Below are positions 52,513 to 64,000 of a DNA stretch of 64,000 nucleotides, in pieces. The stretch's first letter is position 1. Each line of letters begins with the position of its first letter. The notes under the pieces are model-generated. The model made no database searches, had not been told where the DNA came from, and saw nothing but the letters and a program-made list of their open reading frames with translations. The position numbers were made by a program, and so were the translations under genes. This DNA comes from Trebouxia sp. TZW2008 (lineage: Eukaryota > Chlorophyta > Trebouxiophyceae > Trebouxiales > Trebouxiaceae), in contig BDIU01000087.1 in the NCBI GenBank assembly GCA_002118135.1, positions 41,961 through 105,960 of the forward strand. The letters run 5' to 3'.

Positions 52513-55500
52513 TCAAAGTCGTGATTGGGTTTTCCCTGCAGTACTTTTGCTTTTGGAAGAGCCAAGGACTTGATCGATTGGCAAAAAATGTAGGTTGCAC
52601 TCCTTGATAGTCTCTGCTAATTGCTGCACGTCTTCTTTTGTGTGTGCAGCAGACAGACTGACACGTAACCTGCCATGAACACAAATGCCATCAAACGCTA
52701 TCATGCATTGCGAGTCTGTAGAAGTTATTGCTGACCACCAGCATGCAAATGCAGAACAAATCCAGGCAATGCAACATGACCGTTTCAATGTAGACGACTG
52801 CTATTTTGCAGAGAATTCTGAGGACAAGACTGGTCTGCATAGGCACTTAGGACATGGCATTGCAAATGCATGACACATGACAACGCGAGCCCAAGCAATT
52901 CAGTGTACAGGCAACTATCTTTGCAACAGCTCTTGCGACAAGCAGGGTCTATTTCAAGCTCAATCTTGCAGCAAATTATATATTGCCAGCTTTGGCTCAC
53001 AGCCAAAATCAGGCATTGTCGATGCAACGAGAAAGTTCCGCTGGATGATGCTGGCAAACCGACCTGCTAGTGTTTTTTGGCACTGTTGGAGGTCTAATTG
53101 CAGGAACATGGAAACCCTTCTTGAGCAGTTGAGCACTTGCAGTCAGTGCGGTAGCTTCATCGCCAACTACCAGGGGTATGACAGGGCTCTGTACATGAAC
53201 ACCTAACAACTCGCCCAGCTGCTTCACTCGGTCCCATAGATTCTGTCTACGTTCAGGTTCCTGCAGCAATGGCATCTCTGCAATCAGTGAGTCACCAAAC
53301 TCTGCATTTCATGGGTCAAAACACTTGCGTTTTGAGTGTCATGTCTTGGCAGCAATCTATCGCAGCCTTGAGTGCATCTTGGTTGTTCCCGCTCTCCAAT
53401 AGTATGTGCTGTGTGTTGAGAGTTCCAAATGGTGATCCAGTGATGGTGATGTTGCTCTGCCTGTGCTGTAGCTGCTTTGCAGATGGTCGGTGTCTCTAAG
53501 TAAGCAAGCAGGTCAAGCGAGCCATAGGGGTTGAATGTTTCTTTGGCTTGCTTGAATGCTGATAGCCGCCAAATGAACAGATCATCATTCAAGCCCGACA
53601 TACACACATGCATAAGAGCGCATGCTAGTTGGGCTCAAAGGCGTTGCTAGATACGTGCATGACAGTTGATGATGTAGAAGACCCCTTGTCCTGGTGTGGC
53701 TAAGTACTTCAGCACAGAGGCCCAAGCACCACGCCCAGGGGTCGTTGAGTTGAGCTGACAACAACAGTGTGCTGCACACGACCTAGTCAAGTACATCTCA
53801 GAGTCAAATGAGACAAGCTGGCTGTGGCATTACCGACCTGAAGCTCCTGCATTGATCATGCTGACTGCACATGACTCATCAGCTTTCAAACCACCTTCGA
53901 GCAGCTCCCAACCAAGTAGCAAGCAGCTTGGAAGCAGGACTGCTGATACAGCTTCAATGTAGCTGTTGGCAGACTGAAGTTGCTGCCTGGGCAGTTGAGA
54001 AGACATGGGAGCTACTCTCCACATGAGCTCTGAGGCATATTATACAGGTGATCCAGCTGACAATGTTAGCCTGACTCAAAATCCCCCTTACAAGCAGCCT
54101 CAAGCAGCTCCCAAGCCCTTTTCAAGCAGCGTTGAAGGAGGAGCCTCACAGCTTCAATAGAGTGCTGACCTAATGCCCGGTTGTAGTCCCGCTCACCGCC
54201 AGCAACTATACAGAACGTAGACAGACAATGCAGATACGGCAGGTGCCAGTAACACGCAATGTACCTGCTGGCAGACTGTAATTGCTGCCTAGGCCGCAAC
54301 CACAGCAGGCAAGGGCAGGGCAGTGGAGAAGACATAGGAGCGGCCCCTGTTTGTCATGATGCCCTTTAAGCACGTTGTGCAAGTGGTCAAGCTGGCAATG
54401 ATAGGCCACACTGCACACAATAACCAGCTTACAAGCAATTTCCACACAGCTCCCAAGCACATTTCAAGCGGCCTCGCCGCAGAATTGTTTGTGCAGATTG
54501 GAAGCAGGTCTTGGTACAGCCTCCATAGAATGCTGACGCACTGCCCAGCTTTCAATGGAGTGCCGACGCACCACCCAATTGTAGACCCTCTCACCGCGAC
54601 CCACTGGAATGAACGCAGACAAACAAAGCAGGTTTGACAAGCACCAGGAGTATGCAATTTACCTGCTGGCAGACTGTGATTGCCGCCTGGGCAGCAGCCA
54701 CAGCAGGCAGGGGCAGGGCAGTTGAGAAGACATAGGAGCGGCCCCTATTCATGAGGAAGCTCTTGAGGGCAGTGGTGCCAGCCACAAAGCCCCCATGACT
54801 GCCAAAGCCCTTGCTCAGGGTGCCAATGTGAATGTCAACTTCATCTGCCACGCCAAACATCTCTGCAGCACCTCCACCTCTGCACGCACACAGGCAAGCT
54901 GTTGGGTTTTGGACTGTGAGAACATGGGTCTGGCACAATCTGTGGTGCATGCAACCACGAACAGAGCAAAGCCCCCATGAATGCCGAAGCCCTTGCTCAA
55001 AGTGCCAATGTGAATGTCAACTTGAACTGCCACGCCAAACATCTCTGCCAACCCTCACCCCCTGCACACGCACACCAGACAGACTGTGTAGTTTATACAT
55101 GACCAAGACACTGTACAGGCACAAGCTGCGGTGAACAAAGCCACAACCAGGACGGCTCACTGACTGCCAAGGCCTTTGCTCACGGTGCCAATGTGAATGT
55201 CAACTTTGTCTGCCACGCCAAAAAGACTTTCTTCATATCCCAAAAAGATGCGAGAAGCTTCTCCGGGAGACTTTCTTCATAATATTGGCGGCGCCTCCCC
55301 CTCTAAACACACAGGCAAGCTGTTGGCTTTTTGACTGTGAGAGTATGCTTTACTATGAGAATATGGGTCTGACACAATCTATGGTGGACACAGTCAAGAC
55401 CGCAGGAAAGCCCCCATGACTGCCAAAGCCCTTGCTCAGGGTCCCAATGTGAATGTCAACTTCATCTCCCACCCCAAACATCTCTGCAGCACCTCCATCT

Positions 55501-58449
55501 TTTCACACGACACTGACTGCAACATATTGTCAAGAACCAAGGCTACGCAAACAATGCTGTTCATGTATTTGGGACATAAAGGCAAATGGTCACAGACAAA
55601 ATATCAATGTCAGCCTCGTCTGTCACGCCAAACATACTTTTGCTGCTCCCATACACATGCGTATTTCAGTTCTTTGAGCTGTTAGCTGTTTGTGCAGAAC
55701 AGTTTAACATGTGGGTCAAGCACAAAATGGCGTGCACCCACTTGTGGAAATGTCAAAGTTGCAGACATGGAATGCATTAGCATCTGGAAAGTGCAGCAAG
55801 GCTTGATGCTCCTGAAAAGGGTACATGGTTGCAGCGCAAGCACTATTACATTACACTACTATATGACATTGTTTTGTCTGACTTTCAACAGTTGAACATC
55901 AGGCATCCATATCGCGACGCTCAAGACAAGCCTGCCTGGCAAGATAGGACTTGTGCCACACATACCTAGCAGTATATGCTGGAACATGTTATGATGATGA
56001 TGATTATTATTATGATTATTATTATTATTATCATCATTATTATTATCATCATTATTACTATCATTATTATTACTATCATTATTATCATTATTATTATTGT
56101 TATTGTTGTTGTTGTTATTTTTATTATTATTATGATTGTTATTATTATTAAAGCACTATTGCAAGCCTGAAGCCATGCTCCACTATATACCTAGCTGGGC
56201 CTGCTGAGCATGGCATGTGGTTTGAAAGGATGGAGGAATGATGCCATGCTTAGCAAATTTTGCTGTTATGCTTATGGCAGCATCTAGCACTTAGCAACTG
56301 TAGCAGGGTTATGTTGTCATCATTCTGTACTTCCAATGGAAGTGTTGCAAGAAGTGTAGGTGTTAGATGTTGCAGACCTGAGACTACCACTTAGCTCTAT
56401 ATACACATGATGCTACATGCGTGCTTGGCGAACAATCACAGCCAGAGCCAGGTTGTTGCAACGCCAATCAAGACGGTCCATCTTGTTATTTTGCAGTGCC
56501 AAGATGCAAGACAATGATGCAAGAAAGCAGAAGTGATGACCATCACCTGTCACCAGCGACCAATGTAGCATGCGCCTCATCCAATGCCAAGGCAAACCCA
56601 TACTGTTGCCGCAACTGCACCAGACCATGCAGATTTGCAAAGTCCCCATCCATGCTGAACAGACTGTCTGTAATGACTAGCTTCCTTTTGCTGGGAGCAC
56701 AGGCTGCCAAAAGCTGCTCAAGATGTGCCATGTCATTATGCCTGCATCACACACAATTGTCATGATTGATCTGGCACGGGATCTGTCAAAAAACTGATTT
56801 GCGGTACTGTTGCCTGTATCACACACGACTTCAATGATTGACCTGACAAGCGATCTGTCAAACAGCTGATTTGCGGTTTAAGACCAGGTCAGCATGACAT
56901 TGCTGTGCATGCATGATGACTGTCCAGCACATGTGCTAGGTGTGTGTGGCCTAAGTCCTATCCCGCCAGGCCGGCTTGTTCTGAGCGCCACAGTAAGGAT
57001 GGCTGCAGTTGAGTGACAAAGCCCGTGAAGACCGAAACTTAGCCTTGCATAAACGAGCAAAAGCAAGAGCAAAAGCAAGCAAGCATGTATGCAGACAACC
57101 TGCCTCGATATAGCCTGGCTTGATGGCTGTCCTCTGCTCCTTTGCCGCAACGGACAGAGCACTGTCGCTCAAAGCTACCAGGCAAATCTCTTGCAAATTG
57201 TAACTCGCTGGCTCTTGAGGAAGCAACAGTTTGCTGTTCAACAGGTTTGGTGCGAACCAGACAGCAGCAGCATATGCTGTGTTGTGCATGCAATGCCAGA
57301 CATGCGCAACAACAAAGCATGCAATGAATGTGCATGTGCATGCATACCTGCATGTACATGCAGGTATGCATGCATTGTGTTGCAGCACAGATGAATGTGC
57401 CAGCAAGCCCACCTGTAGACTTGCAGAGCGCCTTTTCCCCTGACAGCTAGTCTGCACCCATCAATGATGGAAGCATGGTTGAGCTCGTCAGAGAAGATGA
57501 CTGCGTCCGAGCCCTGACACAAGGCTGAGACAACTGCTAGGTTGGCTGCAAAGCCTGAAGAGAACAGCAGGCAATCCTGTGTGCCCTTCAGTGCTGCCAG
57601 GGATGCCTCAAGCTGCTTGTGCATTTCTGTATAGCCCCCTACTAGCGCTGATGATCTTGGCCCTGCAAATGTGGATCTGATCCTGAAAGCTCGCATGCGG
57701 AATAAGCGCTTGCAGTGCATCTGTGCTTCAGAGTTTGCATGCAAAAATTCTGGGCAATGACAGCATGCCCGGCCAGAAGCCATGATCATGCTGTGAAATG
57801 ACAGCTGCGCAAATCCAAAGACGCTCTGCCAAGCTGGTCAAACAGGTGTGTTCTGAGGGATGCAATGCAAGCTGGCACTTCATCAGCAGAGGAGCATTGA
57901 GCTCAGAAACAGGAGGATGCCTACCCATTCCTCCATGCAAAGCAGCTGCAGAGGCTGCTTGGCAAATCATAGGATGCTGAGACAATCCCATGTAGTCATT
58001 CAAGCTGAATAGTTTGAGTCTGTGACTTCCCTGCGTCAGTTGAATAGCTGGCTTTATGCAGCGAACCTGTAGCACGCACAACAACAAAGCTTTGCTGGAC
58101 AGCATGAGCAACACAGGGGCTCACCTTCGTGTCGACCTTGATATGCTCTGAGCCATTGAGGTCTGCCATGCTGTCGTGCCATTGCTGCAACGTAGTGTTG
58201 CTGATATCGACCTGCAAGGGTCCCGTTTACGAGCTCATGCTGCAAGGGAGTGACGTTCAAACGTGACGGGGTCTCATGATCAGGGCTCACCTCAACGGGC
58301 GACAGAGTCGACGTGACTGGATGCAGCGTCCTCAACAAGTTGGCCGAGTCTAAACTTTGAACTTTGCCGTTTAACCACTGCTGCCACGGACTAGTGCTTT
58401 GCGCAGGATCAGTTGCTTTTGGCCAGGGCTGAACGTCTTCAGCAATCAT
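52513..58449 (-). CDS. BIOF: 8-amino-7-oxononanoate (KAPA) synthase, peroxisomal, biotin pathway
   Basis: PLP enzyme that condenses pimeloyl-CoA with alanine, the first committed step of biotin assembly. Eight minus-strand exons in phase give 467 residues: 58449-58291, 58211-58125, 58066-57925, 57662-57413, 56741-56547, 54879-54663, 53260-53064, 52669-52513. Motifs in order: LFSLNDYMGLSQHP, LLFSSGFAANLAVVSALC, FSDELNHASIIDG, VITDSLFSMDGDFA, ALDEAHATLVAGD (cofactor Asp and His), and GTLSKGFGSHGG with the PLP lysine. GFHVPAIRPPTVP and RLRVSLSAAHTKED close the fold. The protein ends in Ser-Arg-Leu, a peroxisomal PTS1; plant and fungal enzymes are also peroxisomal. Introns around exon 6 hold several junction copies, and LINE fragments lie in introns 4 and 5. 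Confidence 0.95.
53900..54662 (-). repeat. Donor-side copies of KAPA synthase exon 6
   Basis: The exon end (minus strand GGGGCCGCTCCTATGTCTTC, coding GRSYVFSTALPLP, then QQ|GTAAAT) recurs towards lower coordinates near 54250-54360 (still reading GRSYVFSTALPLPAV) and in decayed form near 53935-54025. Accompanying intron blocks with AGCTCCCAAGCACATTTCAA-type text recur near 54095, 54450 and 53905. Confidence 0.82.
54880..55640 (-). repeat. Acceptor-side copies of KAPA synthase exon 6
   Basis: Upstream of the real exon (starting at 54879 on minus) lie copies of its 5' part, coding GVADEVDIHIGTLSKGFG, at about 54970-55060, 55160-55300, 55405-55500 and 55590-55640. The copies at 54970 (GVAVQVDIHIGTLSKGFGIH) and 55405 keep most of the active-site phrase; others are broken. 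Spacing is roughly 180-235 bp. Confidence 0.88.
55862..55990 (+). mobile_element. LINE 3' fragment, second copy
   Basis: From ATGACATTGTTTTGTCTGAC to CAGTATATGCTGGAACATGT this matches 6449-6575 with very few differences, including the C-terminal RPYRDAQDKPAWQDRT-type coding and stop. It is truncated at its 5' end and passes directly into the GAT/ATT simple repeat, the expected 3' tail. It sits in KAPA synthase intron 5 on the opposite strand to the gene. Confidence 0.8.
55989..56152. repeat. (GAT)n/(ATT)n microsatellite, LINE tail
   Basis: About 160 bp of ATG/ATT/ATC trinucleotides that begin exactly at the end of the LINE fragment. It is followed at 56163-56245 by TATATACCTAGCTGGGCCTG, a further LINE-end-like remnant. 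Confidence 0.93.
56930..57020 (-). mobile_element. LINE 3' fragment, diverged third copy
   Basis: On the minus strand the segment reads GCGCTCAGAACAAGCCGGCC, TGGCGGGATAGGACTTAGGC, CACACACACCTAGC. It encodes YCGAQNKPAWRDRT and a stop, parallel to YRDAQDKPAWQDRT of the other copies. It has no trinucleotide tail, suggesting greater age or a related subfamily. It lies in KAPA synthase intron 4. Confidence 0.65.
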
Positions 58450-59938
58450 CAAGCAGGATGGCAAAAGCCTACATCAGCCCGACCGTTGTAAGCCGAAGTA
58501 CTGGTCACAAATTGGGCGTTTGTGCTTGCCGTCAAGTGCTTACTCGCATTCGAATCGCTCTTTTGGCTGAATTAGTCACAAGGCAAAACGAAATGCTCAG
58601 GCTTTTGACAGCCTGACCAACTTTCTACAAGGTCACCTTGCAATCTTCCATGCGCGCCGTGCTTGCACAGAGGCACGATTGACTCCAGTTGCCCAAAGCT
58701 ACACAGCAGACAGGATTAGTTACTGTATGACCTGAATCTCAGGTGACCGTCATCAGAGCATGATCCTGATGATGCAGTATGCACATGCATTTCATGATCT
58801 ACAAATACTTTGTGTATCAGTACACACGCTAGCTAGTATACTGATCAGCCAGGCATTGCCGGGTCAGTTCAAATCACAAACCCATTACGCCCTACAGGCG
58901 CACCAGATCCCAGACAACTTGGGAAGCTGATGAATGGTAAAAACAATCTGATTGCAGTCTGATCATTCAATTGAATGCAACAACCTCTGAGTCAAAAGAC
59001 CTGTTTTCTTTCCAAGTAGAGCAAAGACGTGCACGGACCAAGCAGCTGACTGCGCTGTGAGATCTTTCGAGCTGTCTTGAGTCAAAACACCCTAAAAGAA
59101 AGCAATCAAGTGCTTTTGACTCTGCACACAGGCAGCGCTGTACAACAACTTCATTGTCATCATTATGACAAACAGAGAGCAAAATCAGCCAATCAGCACG
59201 AACAAAATGTGCAGAGCAGAACAGAGACAGAACTGCAGCTGTTGAAAAAAATACGAAGTCGAAGGGACTACGGGCCTAATCAGGAAAAAAGGATCAGCAT
59301 GGCTTATGCCAAGCAGTGCACGACTTTTTCGCTGCTAAACAGTCAGTTTCAGCCCTGTCCTGCTTGGAATGAGCCCTGCTTTCAATGTTGGGCCATTGAA
59401 CAGGTTCTGATGACATGTCTTGAATCCAAATTTTGACAAATCCCTGGTCTGCCTCTACTCACAGAGGCTCCCATGATGAAACTCACACGCAAAGACTTTT
59501 GTTTGCTTTCCTTTTTCTCGGCAGAACACAATTTGATAAACTCATGCCTTGCCCACCCATGTGCTCAGTGTCTCCTTGGAGAGTATTTCAGCACTAGCCA
59601 TGGACTGTTACTCTTGAGAGCCTTTTGAACATTTTAGGCCTTACTTGATCATCTTGGATCCTGCACAGCACAAGAAGCTGTCAACTCCAAGGCTTGCAAA
59701 TGCTTGATGTGATGTTGTTGACCACATATCTTCAGCAAAGGTCCATAGAACAGCGTTGACTGTCTATGTATGCAACTGTGTCGGTGCTCAAGTGAACAGA
59801 TGGTCAAACAAGAGCAGTGCATGCTCCAAAGACAGGCGTATGCTGAGGCACTTGAAGCCTTGTAGAAGCATGCAAATGCGCATCACAATAGCTGATGTCA
59901 CAATCAACTCTGTAGACTTGACACTGAAGCGGCACAAA
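58450..59938. other. Intergenic, KAPA synthase start to bZIP stop
   Basis: About 1.5 kb with no recognised gene. The part next to 58450 should carry the KAPA synthase promoter. An 8-bp-offset plus-strand ATG at 58458 opens a 53-codon frame that I regard as chance. Confidence 0.45.
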
Positions 59939-62597
59939 TCAGCCTCCACTCTGCATGTACAAAATTGCACCAGAAGATGGATCAACACAGATGAACAAGC
60001 CAGTCCAATTGCTTACATGCAGAAAGTCATCAGCGTTGCTGTTGCTGGTGTTGTTATTGTTGTCACTGTTGTAAAGCAGCTCTAGCATAGCTGACAACCC
60101 TCCGCTGAGCGTCAAGCTGCTGTTACGCAACATGGTAGCGGCTGACTCCTCTGAATTGACAGCAGCCAAGGTAGCTGCTGTACACGCTGAAGCATCCGAT
60201 GCAAACGCTGACTGTGCAGGCTTGGCTGCTGCTTGCCTGGAAGCTGGCATGGCAGCTGATGAGTCAAGGTTACCTAAACCTAGCCTGGCAGCTGCCGCTG
60301 CAGGTGATGTGTCATGGCTTGGCAGGAGTTCAAACCCCGCCATTGGGAATGCGTTTTGCAGTGAGGTTGCAGAAAGATGTGGCGCCTGAGTAGTCTGTGG
60401 CCAGTCATTGGGCCTTGAGCACAGGTGTTGCTGAGATGCAGACATGTATGAGGGCTGACACCTGCAAAGCCAGTAGGATATAGGCTTGCCCATCACACCA
60501 TGTACTCGCATGGAACAAGGTTGAGAGAATGTGATGTTGCCATACCACAGCAAAGCTAATGCAAGGTTGCAGCCAGGTTCCAAAAAGAGTACGGCAAGAT
60601 CGCATCAACACTACAGCAACTTGAAACAGAATTGCAGCAAGACTGAGATAGTAACGAGATGGGCTCAAATGGTGCTCAAATGGCCGCGGGTACAGCAAGC
60701 AGCAGCTGCAAAGGCGAGTGACGCACACATTGTTTGCAAAGTCGCAAGTCATGCATGCATGTGATCAGTTCCAAAGCTGTTGCCAAGCCAGCAACACTGT
60801 CGTTTCTGCCTGGCATGCTGTCGAGTGGCTTGTGCCTAAAGTGTTGCCGTACCTGTCAGCTGCTGAAGGTGACCCAAGCTGGACGCCATAACTGTGCTTA
60901 CTATCCCTGACTCCACTACTACCTGTTTGCTGTCCTGCCTGCAAAAGATTGTGCTGACAATGTCACCAGGGAAATGCATTGAGTTGGCTATAGTTTGCTG
61001 ACCATTGCATCTGCCAACTGACCATCGCATCTGCCAAACATAGTTGTGCTGATAAAGGCATGCTTCCAAGCGCATGCAAGGAGTACAAGAGAGCAGTTTC
61101 ACATAGCACAGAAGAGATACAGTGGAGCGATGCAAGTCATTGCAATGACACTTTGCATAAGACAGAATGCAACAGAGTCAGCACATGTAGAAATAAGCGC
61201 ACAATAGGGTTGAGGGTTTTCCCTAAATCTATAACTCTTGACTAAGCTTTTAAGCAGGACACCGATGCGCTACACATACAAAGTGTGATCTGCACAAATT
61301 GCAAGCTCTTGATGGCGATCTGCAAATGCGCTGCCAATGCTGCAAACATTGGCAGCGCAGGACAACGCTGGCCAAGCAAACAGCCAAATTAGGAGTTTGC
61401 AGCCATGCCTGATTTTGCATCATCTGGGACTGGCTCTGCTGTTGCTGACACTTTTGCTTGCTCGTAATCTGTGCAGCAACATCGCTGTTGGAGCGACGCA
61501 ATGCTGTTAGCCTCTCCAAGAAAATGCAAAGTAGCTCTGACCCCAGCTGCTGCTCAGCTTCCGCAGTAGCTAATCTGTTCCTGAGCTCAGTGTTAGATCT
61601 CGCTGCCTCTGCTACCTGCAATGTAGCTGCTGCACAGTCAGCACTGCCAATGAAAGCTGACTACTCTGCTAAGTGCATAAGGTTCATGATCCAGATCACT
61701 TTTGCCACAACGCGTTGTCTGACAGTGCTGTGATAACCGCCCGTAGAAAAGCGATGAAGCATTTGCTGATTGTTGCAAAGTGGGTGTTGATGGAGCAACC
61801 TTTGACTTGTGATTGCACATTCTGCATGCAACAATGACAGCAAGGCTGCTTCAATAACAGCCTGTGCACTCACACTAGCGCAGTCCCTGTGAACAGTGTG
61901 CACAGAGGCAATGCATACCTCGGCTTCAAGCCTGCTACATGCATGCAGCCTCCTCTCGCGTGTTTTCCTGGCAGACTCGCGATTGGCTGTGCGGCGATGC
62001 TGCTTGCGCTGTTCAGCATCAATGAATGACAGGCCTGCCTCACAGCTTGCATCCTTTGTGTTGAGGTGCTGGAGCATTTCTGTGCTTTGGCTTGATGCAG
62101 CAGCTTGTGAGGAAGGCTTGCAGTCTGGCTCTTGTGACACTTTTTTGGCTGGCTTCGGTGGCCATCGTGCAAGGTCTGCCGGTGCTGCAGGCCCGGCAAA
62201 CTGATCATCCCGCGATGCACCTAGCTGTTCAGCTTCTGATCCAGGGAGGCCTGTTGTCTCGCAAAGACTGTCGCTCGACCGAATTTTGTATGGCAACGGC
62301 GAGCTCAGACTGTCGACATGAGACGCCAGGTGCGCAATACCAGCCAGCTTTTGCAAGTCTGTCGAGTTCCTGCGTGTCTGAGCGGCATCTAAAGCCTGCA
62401 AGCCGGACTCAGCTGCGCTGCCTGCTTCTGGGCTGTTCCCTTGATAGCCCTGGACATTGCCACATAACACTTACTTCGGGTGTCACAAATTTATGCAGCG
62501 TGCGAAGGGCTGTGCGAATTGCATGGCTCATGGTACTGCATGACGATATAACGCTCATGCCTGACGCCGCTCTACCTGAGGTTTGTGATCGTAGCAT
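59939..62597 (-). CDS. bZIP transcription factor
   Basis: Minus-strand exons: about 62558-62475 (tentative), 62449-61919, 61615 to about 61367 (end uncertain), 60938-60853, 60461-59939. The basic region reads RRTANRESARKTRERRL (N-x7-R type) and the zipper continues across an intron (LEAE-VAEAARSNTELRNRLATAE, leucines at about seven-residue steps). N-terminal part is Ser/Ala/Gln-rich with a possible nuclear signal WPPKPAKK. The C-terminal exon encodes a Ser/Ala-rich segment, an Asn repeat (DNNNNTSNSN) and LFICVDPSSGAILYMQSGG. The DNA-binding domain is certain; target genes are unknown. A stop precedes GGC at 62449, so the first exon must be spliced on; the best-fitting donor is only 25 nt away. 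Confidence 0.78.
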
Positions 62598-64000
62598 GCT
62601 AGCTGCAATTTGCCGGTATTTCCCAGACTACCCATGCTGCCAGCAGACTACCTTTTGCCGACCAACAGACCCAGCAGCTTCATCGCGCAACCAGCTCGAG
62701 CAAGTCTTGTCGCGGTACGAGCAAGGCACTAAGCTGAGGATTAAGCAAAAGCTTAAGGGCCAGATTGACTGATTTACTGATGACTGATCAAGCCGTCTCG
62801 CGACTCGACGTCACGTGCCGACACTCGTGGGCTCGTTGACGTCATAAGATGACTGACTATGCACACTGCCTTGGCAACCATGCAAACATCCAAATCGCTC
62901 AAAAATCACACAGTCATGACTTGACTGACGACATTACTTATAGCCTTTGAGCAACCCGTGATCCATTTAGCTAAGGCATCAATATATATGTTTGCAACAC
63001 TGACCATTTGATGTCGAAGTCTTGATGTTGAGCCTATGTTGAGCCAGACATGCAAATATATATTTGCATGTCTGACGTCTGACCATAGGGTTTATTACAG
63101 TGAGTCATAGGGTTTTGTCAAGGTTTACTAAGCAGGTGTGAGGCGGGAGTGTGACTAAACCATTACATAACCCTGCAGATTCAAACGTTAGGTTTTATGA
63201 ATCTGAAAACAGTCAGCCATCTGTCCAGGTTTCAAACGTACCAAAGGAACAGTATTATCCTTATTTTCCCTATCATCCTGACATCCTAATACTTTACACT
63301 GTACATTCTTCTTATTTTTGAAGAATTTAGTAATGATTACGTCAAAGTGTCCTACTGTCCTGCTGTTCTGGCAACTTGCTGTGGCTGCAGAGTTATGCTT
63401 CAGAATTCAGGTTCTGGAGCAGAAGTCGCTGGGACAGCGGTACAGCTGGACAGCTCTGTGCAGGGGCTCCCCCCCACAACCCCCCCTGCTTCACCCAGAG
63501 CCCGCAGGGGTCTGGCACAGAGCCGCAGAGCCTTGCACACAGATGCTGCAGAAGTTGCGCGCACGGCTGCAGAACGCTGGCCCAGAGAAGCTGCAGTGAT
63601 GGCCAGAGTTCTGTCCACGTGGCGGGACTCTGGATGCAGTCACGTGTAGGTCTACGTATAGATGCGCAACTTTCTGATTTCTACAGATTTCTGTCTGTTT
63701 TTTCTGTGGGAAGTGTGAGACTCTCAACATGTCTACCGCTTACGCGACATTTAGTTGGAGCACCTGCAACTGGCCATCAGGCAACTCAAGGATATCAAAC
63801 AGTCCAAAAAGCCCTTTGAAGTAGAAGAGTTCTGCAGCCTAGAGAACGACCTTACTGATTTGATCACTGAGCTGCTCGACGCTCAGAAGCAAGATGGACC
63901 CTAGCAAGAAATTAGGGCAGCCCTAAAAGGGGTTCTGAGAGCGACGTCGAAGTCTACGTTCGCTCATGAGGATAAAGCCCGGATCAATACAATGGTGGAG
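62598..64000. other. Upstream of bZIP and window end, unrecognised
   Basis: A plus-strand frame from about 62536 to 62769 (ending LSRYEQGTKLRIKQKLKGQI) could be a short coding exon but overlaps the bZIP 5' region on the other strand. Between 62960 and 63120 there are AT-rich inverted repeats (GCAAATATATATTTGC at 63053-63068). At 63753-63903 a short frame encodes LEHLQLAIRQLKDIKQSKKP and ends in TAG; the sequence after it is composition-shifted and may start a mobile element running past the window. Confidence 0.35.

Noticed and set aside
58458..58616. Short plus-strand frame starting 8 bp from the KAPA synthase ATG
   Set aside because: No conservation visible; it would require overlapping 5' ends of two genes.

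Overview
The window is nuclear DNA of an intron-rich eukaryote, most likely a green alga (chlorophyte; a trebouxiophyte-like genome is my inference, not shown). The evidence is spliceosomal genes with GT...TGCAG introns, the standard code, plant-type biotin enzyme KAPA synthase ending in a peroxisomal SRL signal, a bacterial-type lysyl-tRNA synthetase with an organelle-targeting presequence, and plant-like eIF5, TFIIF-beta and bZIP proteins. Two runs of N mark assembly gaps. I found no tRNA, rRNA or CRISPR.

Layout. On the plus strand lie the 3' end of a TFIIF-beta gene (494-846), a kynurenine-3-monooxygenase-like flavoenzyme (about 1.7-8.6 kb), a repeat-rich stretch with a 130-bp tandem array interrupted by a hAT-like MITE (8.7-10.2 kb), a small coiled-coil gene (12.3-14.4 kb), organellar lysyl-tRNA synthetase (14.8-22.1 kb), UNC50 (23.7-25.5 kb) and eIF5 (26.0-30.4 kb). 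On the minus strand follow an Sfp-type phosphopantetheinyl transferase (34.0-30.7 kb) and the meiotic recombinase DMC1 (37.3-34.8 kb). Next come an intronless F-box-like/LRR gene on plus (37.8-39.1 kb), weak coding traces (39.4-40.4 kb), a PWWP-domain protein on minus (46.1-42.1 kb), a broken BTB/BACK fragment on minus (about 46.8-47.05 kb) with a decayed copy beside it, a second intronless LRR paralogue on plus (49.1-50.4 kb), KAPA synthase on minus (58.4-52.5 kb) and a bZIP transcription factor on minus (about 62.6-59.9 kb).

The genes are housekeeping genes from unrelated pathways: transcription, translation, Golgi traffic, cofactor synthesis and meiosis. Most coding sequences were rebuilt exon by exon with consistent splice phase: LysRS 574 aa, UNC50 247 aa, eIF5 487 aa, PPTase 377 aa, DMC1 343 aa, PWWP protein 782 aa, KAPA synthase 467 aa.

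The striking signal is one no gene list names. At many exon borders the segment spanning the splice junction has been tandemly duplicated into the neighbouring intron, in 2-6 copies with periods of about 105-195 bp. Duplicated acceptor-side junctions lie upstream of the real exon and duplicated donor-side junctions lie downstream. Some copies are nearly identical and others are badly decayed. Introns here therefore seem to grow from repeated copies of their own splice junctions, leaving arrays of decoy splice sites and ghost exons; in the PWWP gene such copies appear to have become real coding exons.
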